Source of the DNA: Fuerstiella sp.
GTDB lineage: Bacteria; Planctomycetota; Planctomycetia; Planctomycetales; Planctomycetaceae
Length of the DNA: 60,157 nucleotides
Assembly (NCBI GenBank): GCA_022843805.1
Contig: JALHMY010000057.1
Coordinates: 1-60,157, forward strand
Direction: 5' to 3'
Positions 1 to 9,060 of the stretch are shown here, piece by piece (the first letter of the stretch is position 1; every line of letters starts with the position of its first letter). The notes beneath the pieces were generated by a model. The model did no database searches. It saw only the letters and a list, made by a program, of their open reading frames with translations, and had not been told where the DNA came from. The translations under genes were made by a program, and so were the position numbers.

Positions 1-205
1 CGTGTTCACGGCGACCCCAGGCTTTGTTGTGAAACCCCTGTCGGGGTTGGAAAACGGACATCATCTGGCCACCAGAGAGGTCACCGTATTTGCTGACAGA
101 AATCCTTCACGGCGTTGCCCGTTGGGGCTTTTGTCGTTGATGATCTACGTTCCCAGGGCGTTGCCCTGGGCTTTCACCTTCCGGACCTTCGGCCCTGAGT
201 TCTGA
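1..205. repeat. Dispersed non-coding repeat block with short hairpins
   Basis: No convincing gene is present. The stretch holds several short palindromes, the clearest being CCCAGGGC (152-159), loop GTT, GCCCTGGG (163-170), followed by a second GC-rich imperfect hairpin around 180-200. The words TTCACGGCGTTGCC (near 108-121) reappear in reverse complement near 51099-51112, which suggests a dispersed intergenic family. Such GTTGCCCTGGG-type hairpins are, from memory, common between genes in planctomycetes. The left end may lie inside the element, so its boundary cannot be set. Confidence 0.5.
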
Positions 206-258
206 CGTGCCGCTCATTTTTTATCACACAAAAGATGTGTGGTACGATGAGCAGCGGA

Positions 259-321
259 CGGGAGGGCGAAGCTCCTGCTGAGCCGAGAAAAGCCCGGCTC
301 GGCAGGAGCCTCGCCCTCCCG
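259..321. repeat. REP-like long hairpin
   Basis: A 27-bp arm at 259-285 pairs with 295-321 (25 of 27 positions match, and the two mismatches would be G-U pairs in RNA), leaving a 9-nt loop. It sits about 150 bp before the giant gene at 473. There is no T-run after the stem, so it looks like a repetitive extragenic palindrome rather than an intrinsic terminator, though it could protect or attenuate transcripts. Confidence 0.65.
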
Positions 322-472
322 GTTGATACAATTCTGCCGCTCGCCTTAAAGGAACCACACGATTTTGTGGATTATTCCGTCACGACGGTCTGTAGCGCAG
401 AGTTCGAACCGTTGAGTTCACGAAACAATCGGACGACTGACTGCCGGTCCCAATGTTTGGGCTAGGTTTGAC

Positions 473-3400
473 GTGCAATATGGTCACATCCACCGGATCT
501 CGCCGATGTTCAGGTTTCGACCTGTGTCGCGTTCAGAATCAGAAGTTGAAATGCTCATTCGCCCGGACAAGTTACGATCAGGAATGCGACTTCTGGCAGC
601 TGAGGTGAAATATCTGCTGCGCAAGGGTTCAGGAACTGTTCATCGGCATTCCGAACGCCCGGTGAAACTGAGTCAGCTGGAAGAGCGGTTGCTGATGAGT
701 GCCGCTCCTGCAGCACTGGCACTCGAAGTGGCCGCTCCTCTGCCGACAGTTTCATCGTACATCGACCAAACCGAATTTTCTTCAGCGGAAATCGGATTGA
801 GTTCGCAGTCTGGCCACCAGGCCCATCCATCAGTCGAGAGCATCGCTGCATTCAGCAGTCCGGCCACGGCTCATCAGACTGCCGATGTTGAGACGGAGGA
901 CATGGAAACGCCAGCACCTGATGCCGGGATTCGCACATCGCCCCCGACGACCACAGAGCTCGTGGTGATCGATTCCAGTGTTCGGAACTACTCGTCATTA
1001 CTGGCTGATCTGCAGGATAATCCTCGCAACCTGTCCGTACTCATGCTGACATCGACAGACGATGGTTTGTCAAAAGTGACTGAGACGCTGGAACGCCTGA
1101 AGAATGTCTCGGCGATCCATATGGTGACCCACGGTTCAGAGGGTGAGATTCACCTTGGTCGAACTCTGCTCAATACGGAAACGGTGAAGCAGTTTGCTCC
1201 CGAACTGCTTTCCTGGCAGCGGGCACTGACTTCGGATGCAGATGTGCTGTTTTATGGTTGTGATATTGCAGCGACCGTCGAGGGACAGGAGTTGCTGACC
1301 TCAATTCAGGACCTGACCGACGCCGATGTTGCGGCAAGCAACAATACAACCGGACACGCATCCGTTCAGGGTGACTGGGATCTGGAATTTGTTACTGGCA
1401 GGATGAACAATGCGGTGGTGTTCTCTGCAAATGTGCAGGAGTCCTGGAATCACGTCCTGGCCATCGGCTCTACGATCACAGTAACAACAACAGCAGATGT
1501 CGTTGATGCTGATGTTTCATCAGTTTCTGTTTTACTTGCGAACCGCGGTGCAGATGGCTTCATCTCATTGCGAGAGGCCATTCTTGCAGCGAACAGCAAT
1601 GCCGATGTGGACACCATTCTGCTGGGGAGCGGGCTCTACACTTTTAGCCTGACCGGTATGGAAGATCTCTCCGCCGCTGGCGATCTGGATATTCTGAATG
1701 ATCTGATCATTCGTGGCTCGGACGCTGACGAGACGATTATTAGTGCTGCTGGAATCGACAGAGTATTCGATGTTCGGGGCACAGCGGCACTTCAGCTGCT
1801 GGATATGACACTGACTGGCGGATCGGGAGTTTCTGACGGGGGCGGCATTCGAGTCGGCGAGGACGCATCGCTGGATCTGAACCGTGTGCGGATTGACGGA
1901 AATCGTGCATCTGACAACGGAGGTGGTGTCTATGTCGAGGGAATTCTGACCGGCAGCGACGTGCAGTTCTCAGGGAATATCGCAGCAACGAGGGATGGAG
2001 GCGGTGTCTACAACCAGAGAGGAAGTGTTACTCTGGAAAAAGCAACTTTCTCCGGGAACACTGCACGAAAAGGGGGAGCGTACGATGAATCGAACGGTGG
2101 CGGAGCGCTCTCGCTGACAAATTCGACAATCAGCGGTAACGAGTCGACGCTTGATGGTGGCGGCCTGAGAATCCGCAGCAATGCCAGTCTTACAAATCTC
2201 ACCATTGCATTCAATATCGCCGGAACATCAGGCGGCGGACTTTCTGTCTCTGGTGGCGGCGTTACGCAGCTGCGCAATACGATTCTTTCCGACAACATTC
2301 TCGCCTCAAACGTGTCGGACAACGTCAGCGGTACAATAGTCTCCCTTGGTCACAATCTGGACAGCGACGGATCGGCCCAGCTGAGTCAGCCGGGTGATAT
2401 CACCGGAATCGATCCGCAGCTGAGTATTCTGAACAACCACGGCGGATTTGCCAAAACTCATGCGCTGTTATCACACAGTGCCGCGATCGATTCTGGCACA
2501 TCAGTCGGCGCACCAGCCGCCGATCAGCGCGGGGTCTTGCGCAGCGGTGCAACTGACATTGGGGCCTTCGAATATGAGAGGTCTCTGGTAACAACCGAAG
2601 CATTCCCCGTGAATTCCAGCTTCAGTGATGATCAGGAATTGTCGGCAGAGACCCGAGGCAGCCAGCAGGCGGTGGCACGCGATAACTATGGAAACTACGT
2701 AATTGTCTGGTCCAGTCTGAATCAGGATGGTTCGGGCTGGGGTGTTTACGCTCGTCGATTTGATGTGATGGGCAGACCACTGACGGCAGAACTACAGGTT
2801 AACCAGACAGCCGGCAATGACCAGAGATGGGCTCGTGTTGCATCCGATGCGAACGGCAATTTCGTCGTGACATGGACTTCAGAGAACCAGGATGGAACGC
2901 CTGAAAGTGTTTATGCACGTCGGTTTCACTTTAGTGGGACCGCTGCCGGAGCTGAATTCCGTGTCAATACAACGGCCACAGGCAGTCAGAAGAACTCAGT
3001 GATTGGAATGAACTCCTCGGGCAAATTCGTTATCGCGTGGCAGGGCGAAGGCCCAGGCGATGCCTCGGGTGTTTTCTTCCGGCAGTTCAACGCCGACGGA
3101 ACCGCAATTGATGCAACCGACCAGCGCGGAAATCTGACCAGCAGCGGCAATGAAATCAATGCTGCCACGGCGATGGATGACAGCGGAAATTTCGTAATCT
3201 TCTGGGAGCAATCGCAACACATTTTCTTTCAGCGATTCTCATCAGGAGGTGCAGCGGCCGGCGGTATGGTTCAGGTCGATCATGTACTGGCCACCAGCAT
3301 CGGTCCAGCCGTCGCAATGGATGCGAACGGGAACTTTACAGTTGTTTATCGGGAAGATTTGATCGTAACCGGCACCTGGGGAAAAGGATATTATGCCGAT

Positions 3401-6400
3401 GGGTCGCTGAGATACACCTGGTTTCAGGCCGGGACGGGTGACAGCAGAAGCCCATCGATCGGCATGTCCGCTGACGGATCGTATATCGTGACCTGGGAAA
3501 AGTCGGGCGATGGAAGCGGCAATGGAATCTATGCGAGAAAATATGGTTCGAACGGGATCGCTTCCGGAAGCGAATTCCGTGTCAATTCCTATGTGGATGG
3601 GAACCAGACGAAATCATCGATTGCCGTTACTGACCTCAACAACTTCGTGGTTGTGTGGTCCGGAGAGGGCAATGAGGATGCAGCTGGTATCTACGCAAGA
3701 CAGTACGGAACCGCCACTCCGGCAGTGCTCATCCCTATAACGGACTTTGCTCTAACACCTGTGGCGACTCCGGTCGAAATCGACGTACTCAGCAACGATA
3801 CTTATTCTGATAACAGAACGCCCGTCATTCTGGATCTGACAGTACCTGTCAACGGTACAGCAACAATCACTGGCAATCGGACGATTCTGTATACGCCTCA
3901 ACCGGGATACAGAGGCCCGGATTCCATTCAGTACGTGATCTCCGACGGTTCGGACGGAACAGTGCACTACTGGAGTCTGTCCGGTAATGCAGTGGATTCG
4001 TTCGGCGGAAGTGGAACGATTAGCGGAGCCACGACTGTCAGTGGAAGTTTCGGCAATGCTCTTCAGTTTGATGAAACTGACGACTATGTGCAGATCCCTG
4101 ATCTGACTTACAGCAATCAGTTTACGATTTCCTTTGACTTCAGGATTGACGAAAACACTGGCACGGGTGACCAGTATCTGTTCAGCCATGGAGCCACAAA
4201 TACCCGAAACAGTCTGAATATCGTATTGGGGGAATCGGAACGCAGCAGTTTCGCCAGTGTGTTGAAGACCAGCTTTGCTGACGACAACGACTCCCCCGGA
4301 CTGAATGCATTAAATTTTGATGCCAGTTCGCTGATTGGCGACGGCGAATGGCATACCTATACGCTGACTGTCGGCAATAACATCGCTCGAGTCTGGATTG
4401 ATGGAGCCGAACGAGCCAGCAGCAACCGTGGTGGTAACAGTTTTAATCCGACGGGTGACCTGTTTGTCGGAACAACTCAAGACCAGAACGCTTCGGAATT
4501 CTATGGAGGCAGCCTGGACTCGCTTCGAGTCTTTGATCGAGCGCTGTCCGTTTCCGAGGTCGCTCGTCTGGACAGCACCAATACTGTCACGGACACGTCA
4601 CAGGCGACCGGCAATGTTCAACTGACTGTTACGAATACAATTCCCGTTGCTGTTGCTAATGGTCCAGGAACAATTTCGGCGGGATTTCAGGCCACATTTT
4701 CGGCGATGGGATCCAGTGATGCGGATAACGACATTCTGACTTACGAATGGGATCTGAACTACGACGGTCAGAACTTCAATTCAAACGTGTCCGGAATCAG
4801 TCCCGCTGTATCATGGTCACAGCTGCAAAATGCAGGTATCACAGCTGGCAACTATACCGTCGCTGTCCGCGTGACCGACGCATATGGAGATTCATCCATC
4901 GCGACAACGGGCCTCACGGTTCTTCCGAATGCGGCGCCCACCGCCATGACCTTGTCCAGTGTTGTGATTCCCGGAGGAACATCAGGGGCCATTGTTGGTG
5001 CTCTGGCTGTTCAGGACGCAACGAATGGCGATATTCACACGTGGACCATTAATGACAATCGATTTGAAATCGTCGGACAGGTATTGAAACTTCGAACCGG
5101 GCAGACGATCCATCGAGCTGCTGAAACGACCGTTGTCGTCACAGTTCAGGCAACGGACACCGGAGGAAATACACTTGGCCGACAGTTTAACCTGACGGTG
5201 GCGAACGATCCGGTGGCTGCTCATGCGGATACCTGGACAATATCAGAAAATGGACTGCTGACAATTCCTGCCCCGGGCGTGCTGGCCAATGACGTCCGGT
5301 CGGCTTCATCTGCCACGTCCGGTGCAATTCTGGTTTACGACGCAGGAAGGGATACGGACGGCGATCCTGTCTGGCAGGAATTGAGTGGGAACAGTGCCTT
5401 CAACTACACGTTTGGTACAGGAGTCACTCGCAGCGATCGTCCGCAGACCAGTCATATCGGAATTCTCGGTGCGTATGAGTTTGATGGGTCTGCCGGTGGC
5501 GGGGCCGCAGCCAGCCAGCCGTTTTCCAGTTTGCCCGGCGATCCGACAGACGGCCCTGTTTCCTTTGAGTTGTGGTTCAGACCGGAGTCAGTCACTGAAA
5601 GATATTTGTTGTTTGATTCAGGATCGCAGCAGCCCGGAAACGGGGTCTCGCTGCGTCTCAATGGAACACAACTGGAATTTAACCTGGTCAGCGGGAACAC
5701 AGAAGCGGCGGCGATCGCCGACATTTCCAGTCAGCTGGCAACCGGGGATTTCGTCCAGGTGACCGGTACAATCCTGTTCAGCGGAGGAAATGCAGTTCTA
5801 ACGCTGTTTGCCAACGGCAGTTCGGTCGCCACGGCCACGATTCCCGGAATCTCCTCCTGGTCCGATGCGGCCGAAAACAGCGGACTTGGAAATGTCGATG
5901 GCACAGCCAGCGTTTATCAGTCAACCGGATTCGTTCCACTGGCTGGCGAGATTGCCGTGTTTCGAATGTACGACTTCGCTCTCAATTCCGGCCAGGTACT
6001 TGGCAACTTTCAGGCCGTCTCAGGAGTTAGTTCCGGGCTTACAGTCACAGGAATTGACACAGCGACCGGAAATACTGCAGGATCAGTTGCTGTCAGCTCG
6101 ACTGGTCACGTGACATATGATCCCGGGTCCGTTTTCGATTACCTTGCGGCCGGACAGACGACTACTGACACATTCCACTATACGGTGACCGATCCGGACG
6201 GCAATACATCTTCGGCATCAGTGTCTGTCCGGATTATTGGACAGAATGATGCGCCTGTCATGACTGCAGGCAATACAGATCTGGGAACGATGGCGGCATC
6301 GCAGACGGGCTCGGCTGTTACAGTCGCTTCGATTCTCGGCACGTCCGCAACTGATGCGGATAACGGGGCCTCCGGCGGCATCGTACTCATCGGAACATCC

Positions 6401-8986
6401 GGCGTCGGGCAATGGCAGTTTTCACTGGACGGAGTCACATGGCAGAACGTCGGTGTCGTCTCGACGTCCGGCGGCCTTCTGCTGCGATCTGAGGATCAGC
6501 TGAGATTCGTCGGAAGCGGATTTGCTGCCGGAACTGCCGAAATCATTTTCTCTGCGTGGGATCAGTCCGGCGGGACAGCAAACGCTCAGGGGAACAGAGT
6601 CGATCTGAATTCGGCTGGAACCGGAGGAGTGACACCCTTCAGTAATGCCTCATCAACTGCACAGTTCATTTTGACTGCCGTCAATCGAGCTCCCGTCGGT
6701 GTCGACGATGTCTATAATCTCGATGAAGATACGTCACTGACCACGTCTGCAGTACCTCCGGGAATCACGGGAGTTCTTTCGAACGACACTGATGCTGATC
6801 TCGACTCACTTACAGTCTCACTGGCTGGCGGGCCGAGTCACAGTCAGCACTTTGTATTAAATTCCGATGGGACGTTCACCTATACGCCGCAGGCCGGATT
6901 CAGCGGAACAGACTCCTTTACCTATCTGCTGTCTGACGGAACGGCCACAGCCGGTCCCATCACGGTTACGCTCAACATTCGCTCTGTGAATGACCCGCCT
7001 ACGGCGATAATGCTGGACCAAACCTCGGTAGCGGGCTACCAGGACGGCGCCGCAGTTGGCGGCGTGACCGTGACCGATGACGACGCAGGAGATACTCACC
7101 TGCTGACAGTCAGCGATGCTCGTTTCGAAATTGTCGGCGGGCAGCTGAAGCTGAAATCAGGATTTCAGATTGATCCGGTCGCTGAAACCAGTATCGGTCT
7201 CACGATCCGTGCTCAGGATACCGACGGGGCCGAAGTTACTCAGGCCTTTTTACTGACAGTGATCAATACGAATCAGTCGCCTTCACTCTCGCTGTCGTCT
7301 TCGGTCGTGACACTTCAGGAGGACGCTGATACATCATTGCCGATTCGCCTGGTTTCGGTGATCGTTGTGGATGATGGTGTCGGAATCAACAACCTTTCGC
7401 TTTCCGGAACAGATGCCGGATTGTTCGAACTGTCCGGATCGGAACTGTACGTTCGCGCGGGTGCCGCATTTGATTACGAAAGCAGATCGTCATATACCGT
7501 GACGGTTAGTGTTGATGATCCGATGATCGGGAGCGGACCTGAGGCTTCAGCAGCGTTCACGCTTTCGATTGGCAATGTAACTCCGGTTGTCAGCATCACT
7601 GGCAACTCAACGACATTTAGCGGACAGCCGTTTGTCCTTTCACTGTCAGCAGCTTCTCCTGAAAACGCTTCCATTCAGAGATGGAGAATTCACTGGGGTG
7701 ACGGCATAACCGAGGACATCACCGGACAACCGACAACTGTCTCGCACACGTTTGCTGTGCCCGGAGGTACTCGAACAATTACGGCGATGGCGACAGACAT
7801 TAACGGATCGCCGAGTTCCATGTCGGCTCCTCATATCGTGACTGTCATTAATCGATCCCCCGGCGGCATCGCGCTGTCCGGCACACTCGTCTCCGACAGC
7901 ACGGCGGGAGCGATTGTCGGCCAGATTTCCTTTGTCGATCCGGATGTCGGAGACTCACATGTCCTGACGATCAGCGACAATCGCTTTGAAATTATCGGGC
8001 GGACGCTGAAGCTGAAAGATGGCCTGTCAGTGAACAGGACTACGGATCCTTCTGTTGATCTGACTGTTAGTGTTCGGGATCTGACCGGTGCGGTCTCCTC
8101 GTCGGAATTTACGATCATCGTACAACAGGCAATCACCGATATCGTCGCGCCAGCGCCCGTACCAAACTCAGGAGGTGGCAGCTCTTCTTCACAACCTGCT
8201 GAAACACAGAACCCCGGTCAGGATCAGTCAGGAACAGGAACGACATCCTCGGGAACAACCACAACAGCGGCCCCAAACTCTGATGCAGCGGCGGGTGGCA
8301 ACACATCTCGCCCAGCCAGCTCTGTGCCGGAAGCTCGCAGCAACAGAGAAGAAACTCAGACATCCGACAATCCATTGCTGATGACTGGAAAACAGTCGAA
8401 CACGAATGAATCGGATGCGGAGCTGATGTTTGCCGTAAAGCCATCCGTCATTCTTGTTCGAATGGAGGCCGGGAACAGCCTGAGAATGCTCGACAGCAGC
8501 ATTCCGGGCCAGCTGACGGATGACGGTAGTCTCACTGAAGTCGTCAGCACGCCTGCCACGGATATCGTGAACTGGCAGTCCGCTTACTTTGCATCAGGTG
8601 CTGTGTCTGAATTCGGATTTGGGAAGCAGATGGATTCCGTTGAGGATGAAGTCAATAAAAGCCTGCAGCTGACAAAAGTCCTTGCCGGATCCGCAGGTGC
8701 CGTCACCACCGGACTGTCGGTTGGCTACATCATCTGGATACTTCGTGGCGGCGTACTTTTGTCGGGGCTGCTGGCTCAGATGCCGGCATGGGCAATGCTT
8801 GACCCTCTGCTTGTCGTCGACGGTGCAGGTAATGATGACGACCGGGAAACAATTCACACAATTGTTGATAAGCAAAAAGCCCGGCTGGAAATGAGGGACA
8901 GGGCGAGCGACGCAGCGAAGACATCAGCGAATGCTGCGACTTCAGCGGGAAGTTCCGTGGATGCCACAGCTCGGCAGAATCGGTGA
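473..8986 (+). CDS. Giant multidomain surface protein (LEPR-XLL / DUF4347 / beta-helix / LamG / cadherin-like)
   Basis: A 2,837-residue exported protein, probably an adhesin or matrix protein. Order seen: an LEPR-XLL-like motif (LEERLLMS, residues 69-76) near the N terminus; a DUF4347 domain at about 160-322 (VTHGSEGEI, YGCDIA); a CSLREA-type start (FISLREAILAANS) leading into a parallel beta-helix to about 700; about seven 45-55-residue repeats with a VxW core and YARRF-like end (about 706-1080), possibly a propeller; a cadherin-like domain; a LamG domain (about 1160-1370); a PKD-like domain; a second LamG (about 1660-1845); several more cadherin/VCBS-type domains; a Ser/Thr/Gln-rich linker (about 2560-2630); and a C-terminal pair of hydrophobic helices (about 2733-2782) with a charged 55-residue tail. 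The start is GTG 473; ATG 506 or 551 are possible and no Shine-Dalgarno decides. The hybrid kinase begins 74 bp downstream. The ligand is unknown. Confidence 0.9.
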   Translation: MQYGHIHRISPMFRFRPVSRSESEVEMLIRPDKLRSGMRLLAAEVKYLLRKGSGTVHRHSERPVKLSQLEERLLMSAAPAALALEVAAPLPTVSSYIDQTEFSSAEIGLSSQSGHQAHPSVESIAAFSSPATAHQTADVETEDMETPAPDAGIRTSPPTTTELVVIDSSVRNYSSLLADLQDNPRNLSVLMLTSTDDGLSKVTETLERLKNVSAIHMVTHGSEGEIHLGRTLLNTETVKQFAPELLSWQRALTSDADVLFYGCDIAATVEGQELLTSIQDLTDADVAASNNTTGHASVQGDWDLEFVTGRMNNAVVFSANVQESWNHVLAIGSTITVTTTADVVDADVSSVSVLLANRGADGFISLREAILAANSNADVDTILLGSGLYTFSLTGMEDLSAAGDLDILNDLIIRGSDADETIISAAGIDRVFDVRGTAALQLLDMTLTGGSGVSDGGGIRVGEDASLDLNRVRIDGNRASDNGGGVYVEGILTGSDVQFSGNIAATRDGGGVYNQRGSVTLEKATFSGNTARKGGAYDESNGGGALSLTNSTISGNESTLDGGGLRIRSNASLTNLTIAFNIAGTSGGGLSVSGGGVTQLRNTILSDNILASNVSDNVSGTIVSLGHNLDSDGSAQLSQPGDITGIDPQLSILNNHGGFAKTHALLSHSAAIDSGTSVGAPAADQRGVLRSGATDIGAFEYERSLVTTEAFPVNSSFSDDQELSAETRGSQQAVARDNYGNYVIVWSSLNQDGSGWGVYARRFDVMGRPLTAELQVNQTAGNDQRWARVASDANGNFVVTWTSENQDGTPESVYARRFHFSGTAAGAEFRVNTTATGSQKNSVIGMNSSGKFVIAWQGEGPGDASGVFFRQFNADGTAIDATDQRGNLTSSGNEINAATAMDDSGNFVIFWEQSQHIFFQRFSSGGAAAGGMVQVDHVLATSIGPAVAMDANGNFTVVYREDLIVTGTWGKGYYADGSLRYTWFQAGTGDSRSPSIGMSADGSYIVTWEKSGDGSGNGIYARKYGSNGIASGSEFRVNSYVDGNQTKSSIAVTDLNNFVVVWSGEGNEDAAGIYARQYGTATPAVLIPITDFALTPVATPVEIDVLSNDTYSDNRTPVILDLTVPVNGTATITGNRTILYTPQPGYRGPDSIQYVISDGSDGTVHYWSLSGNAVDSFGGSGTISGATTVSGSFGNALQFDETDDYVQIPDLTYSNQFTISFDFRIDENTGTGDQYLFSHGATNTRNSLNIVLGESERSSFASVLKTSFADDNDSPGLNALNFDASSLIGDGEWHTYTLTVGNNIARVWIDGAERASSNRGGNSFNPTGDLFVGTTQDQNASEFYGGSLDSLRVFDRALSVSEVARLDSTNTVTDTSQATGNVQLTVTNTIPVAVANGPGTISAGFQATFSAMGSSDADNDILTYEWDLNYDGQNFNSNVSGISPAVSWSQLQNAGITAGNYTVAVRVTDAYGDSSIATTGLTVLPNAAPTAMTLSSVVIPGGTSGAIVGALAVQDATNGDIHTWTINDNRFEIVGQVLKLRTGQTIHRAAETTVVVTVQATDTGGNTLGRQFNLTVANDPVAAHADTWTISENGLLTIPAPGVLANDVRSASSATSGAILVYDAGRDTDGDPVWQELSGNSAFNYTFGTGVTRSDRPQTSHIGILGAYEFDGSAGGGAAASQPFSSLPGDPTDGPVSFELWFRPESVTERYLLFDSGSQQPGNGVSLRLNGTQLEFNLVSGNTEAAAIADISSQLATGDFVQVTGTILFSGGNAVLTLFANGSSVATATIPGISSWSDAAENSGLGNVDGTASVYQSTGFVPLAGEIAVFRMYDFALNSGQVLGNFQAVSGVSSGLTVTGIDTATGNTAGSVAVSSTGHVTYDPGSVFDYLAAGQTTTDTFHYTVTDPDGNTSSASVSVRIIGQNDAPVMTAGNTDLGTMAASQTGSAVTVASILGTSATDADNGASGGIVLIGTSGVGQWQFSLDGVTWQNVGVVSTSGGLLLRSEDQLRFVGSGFAAGTAEIIFSAWDQSGGTANAQGNRVDLNSAGTGGVTPFSNASSTAQFILTAVNRAPVGVDDVYNLDEDTSLTTSAVPPGITGVLSNDTDADLDSLTVSLAGGPSHSQHFVLNSDGTFTYTPQAGFSGTDSFTYLLSDGTATAGPITVTLNIRSVNDPPTAIMLDQTSVAGYQDGAAVGGVTVTDDDAGDTHLLTVSDARFEIVGGQLKLKSGFQIDPVAETSIGLTIRAQDTDGAEVTQAFLLTVINTNQSPSLSLSSSVVTLQEDADTSLPIRLVSVIVVDDGVGINNLSLSGTDAGLFELSGSELYVRAGAAFDYESRSSYTVTVSVDDPMIGSGPEASAAFTLSIGNVTPVVSITGNSTTFSGQPFVLSLSAASPENASIQRWRIHWGDGITEDITGQPTTVSHTFAVPGGTRTITAMATDINGSPSSMSAPHIVTVINRSPGGIALSGTLVSDSTAGAIVGQISFVDPDVGDSHVLTISDNRFEIIGRTLKLKDGLSVNRTTDPSVDLTVSVRDLTGAVSSSEFTIIVQQAITDIVAPAPVPNSGGGSSSSQPAETQNPGQDQSGTGTTSSGTTTTAAPNSDAAAGGNTSRPASSVPEARSNREETQTSDNPLLMTGKQSNTNESDAELMFAVKPSVILVRMEAGNSLRMLDSSIPGQLTDDGSLTEVVSTPATDIVNWQSAYFASGAVSEFGFGKQMDSVEDEVNKSLQLTKVLAGSAGAVTTGLSVGYIIWILRGGVLLSGLLAQMPAWAMLDPLLVVDGAGNDDDRETIHTIVDKQKARLEMRDRASDAAKTSANAATSAGSSVDATARQNR

Positions 8987-9060
8987 CAGCCACCTGTTAA
9001 CGACGGTTTTTCAGATCCTGTGACAGCTTTCAAATTTAATGATTCAGGTATGGTTGCAAT

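Noticed and set aside
395..440. A GTTCGAAC word resembling a tRNA T-loop
   Set aside because: The flanking bases do not pair into a T-stem and no acceptor or anticodon arm can be drawn.
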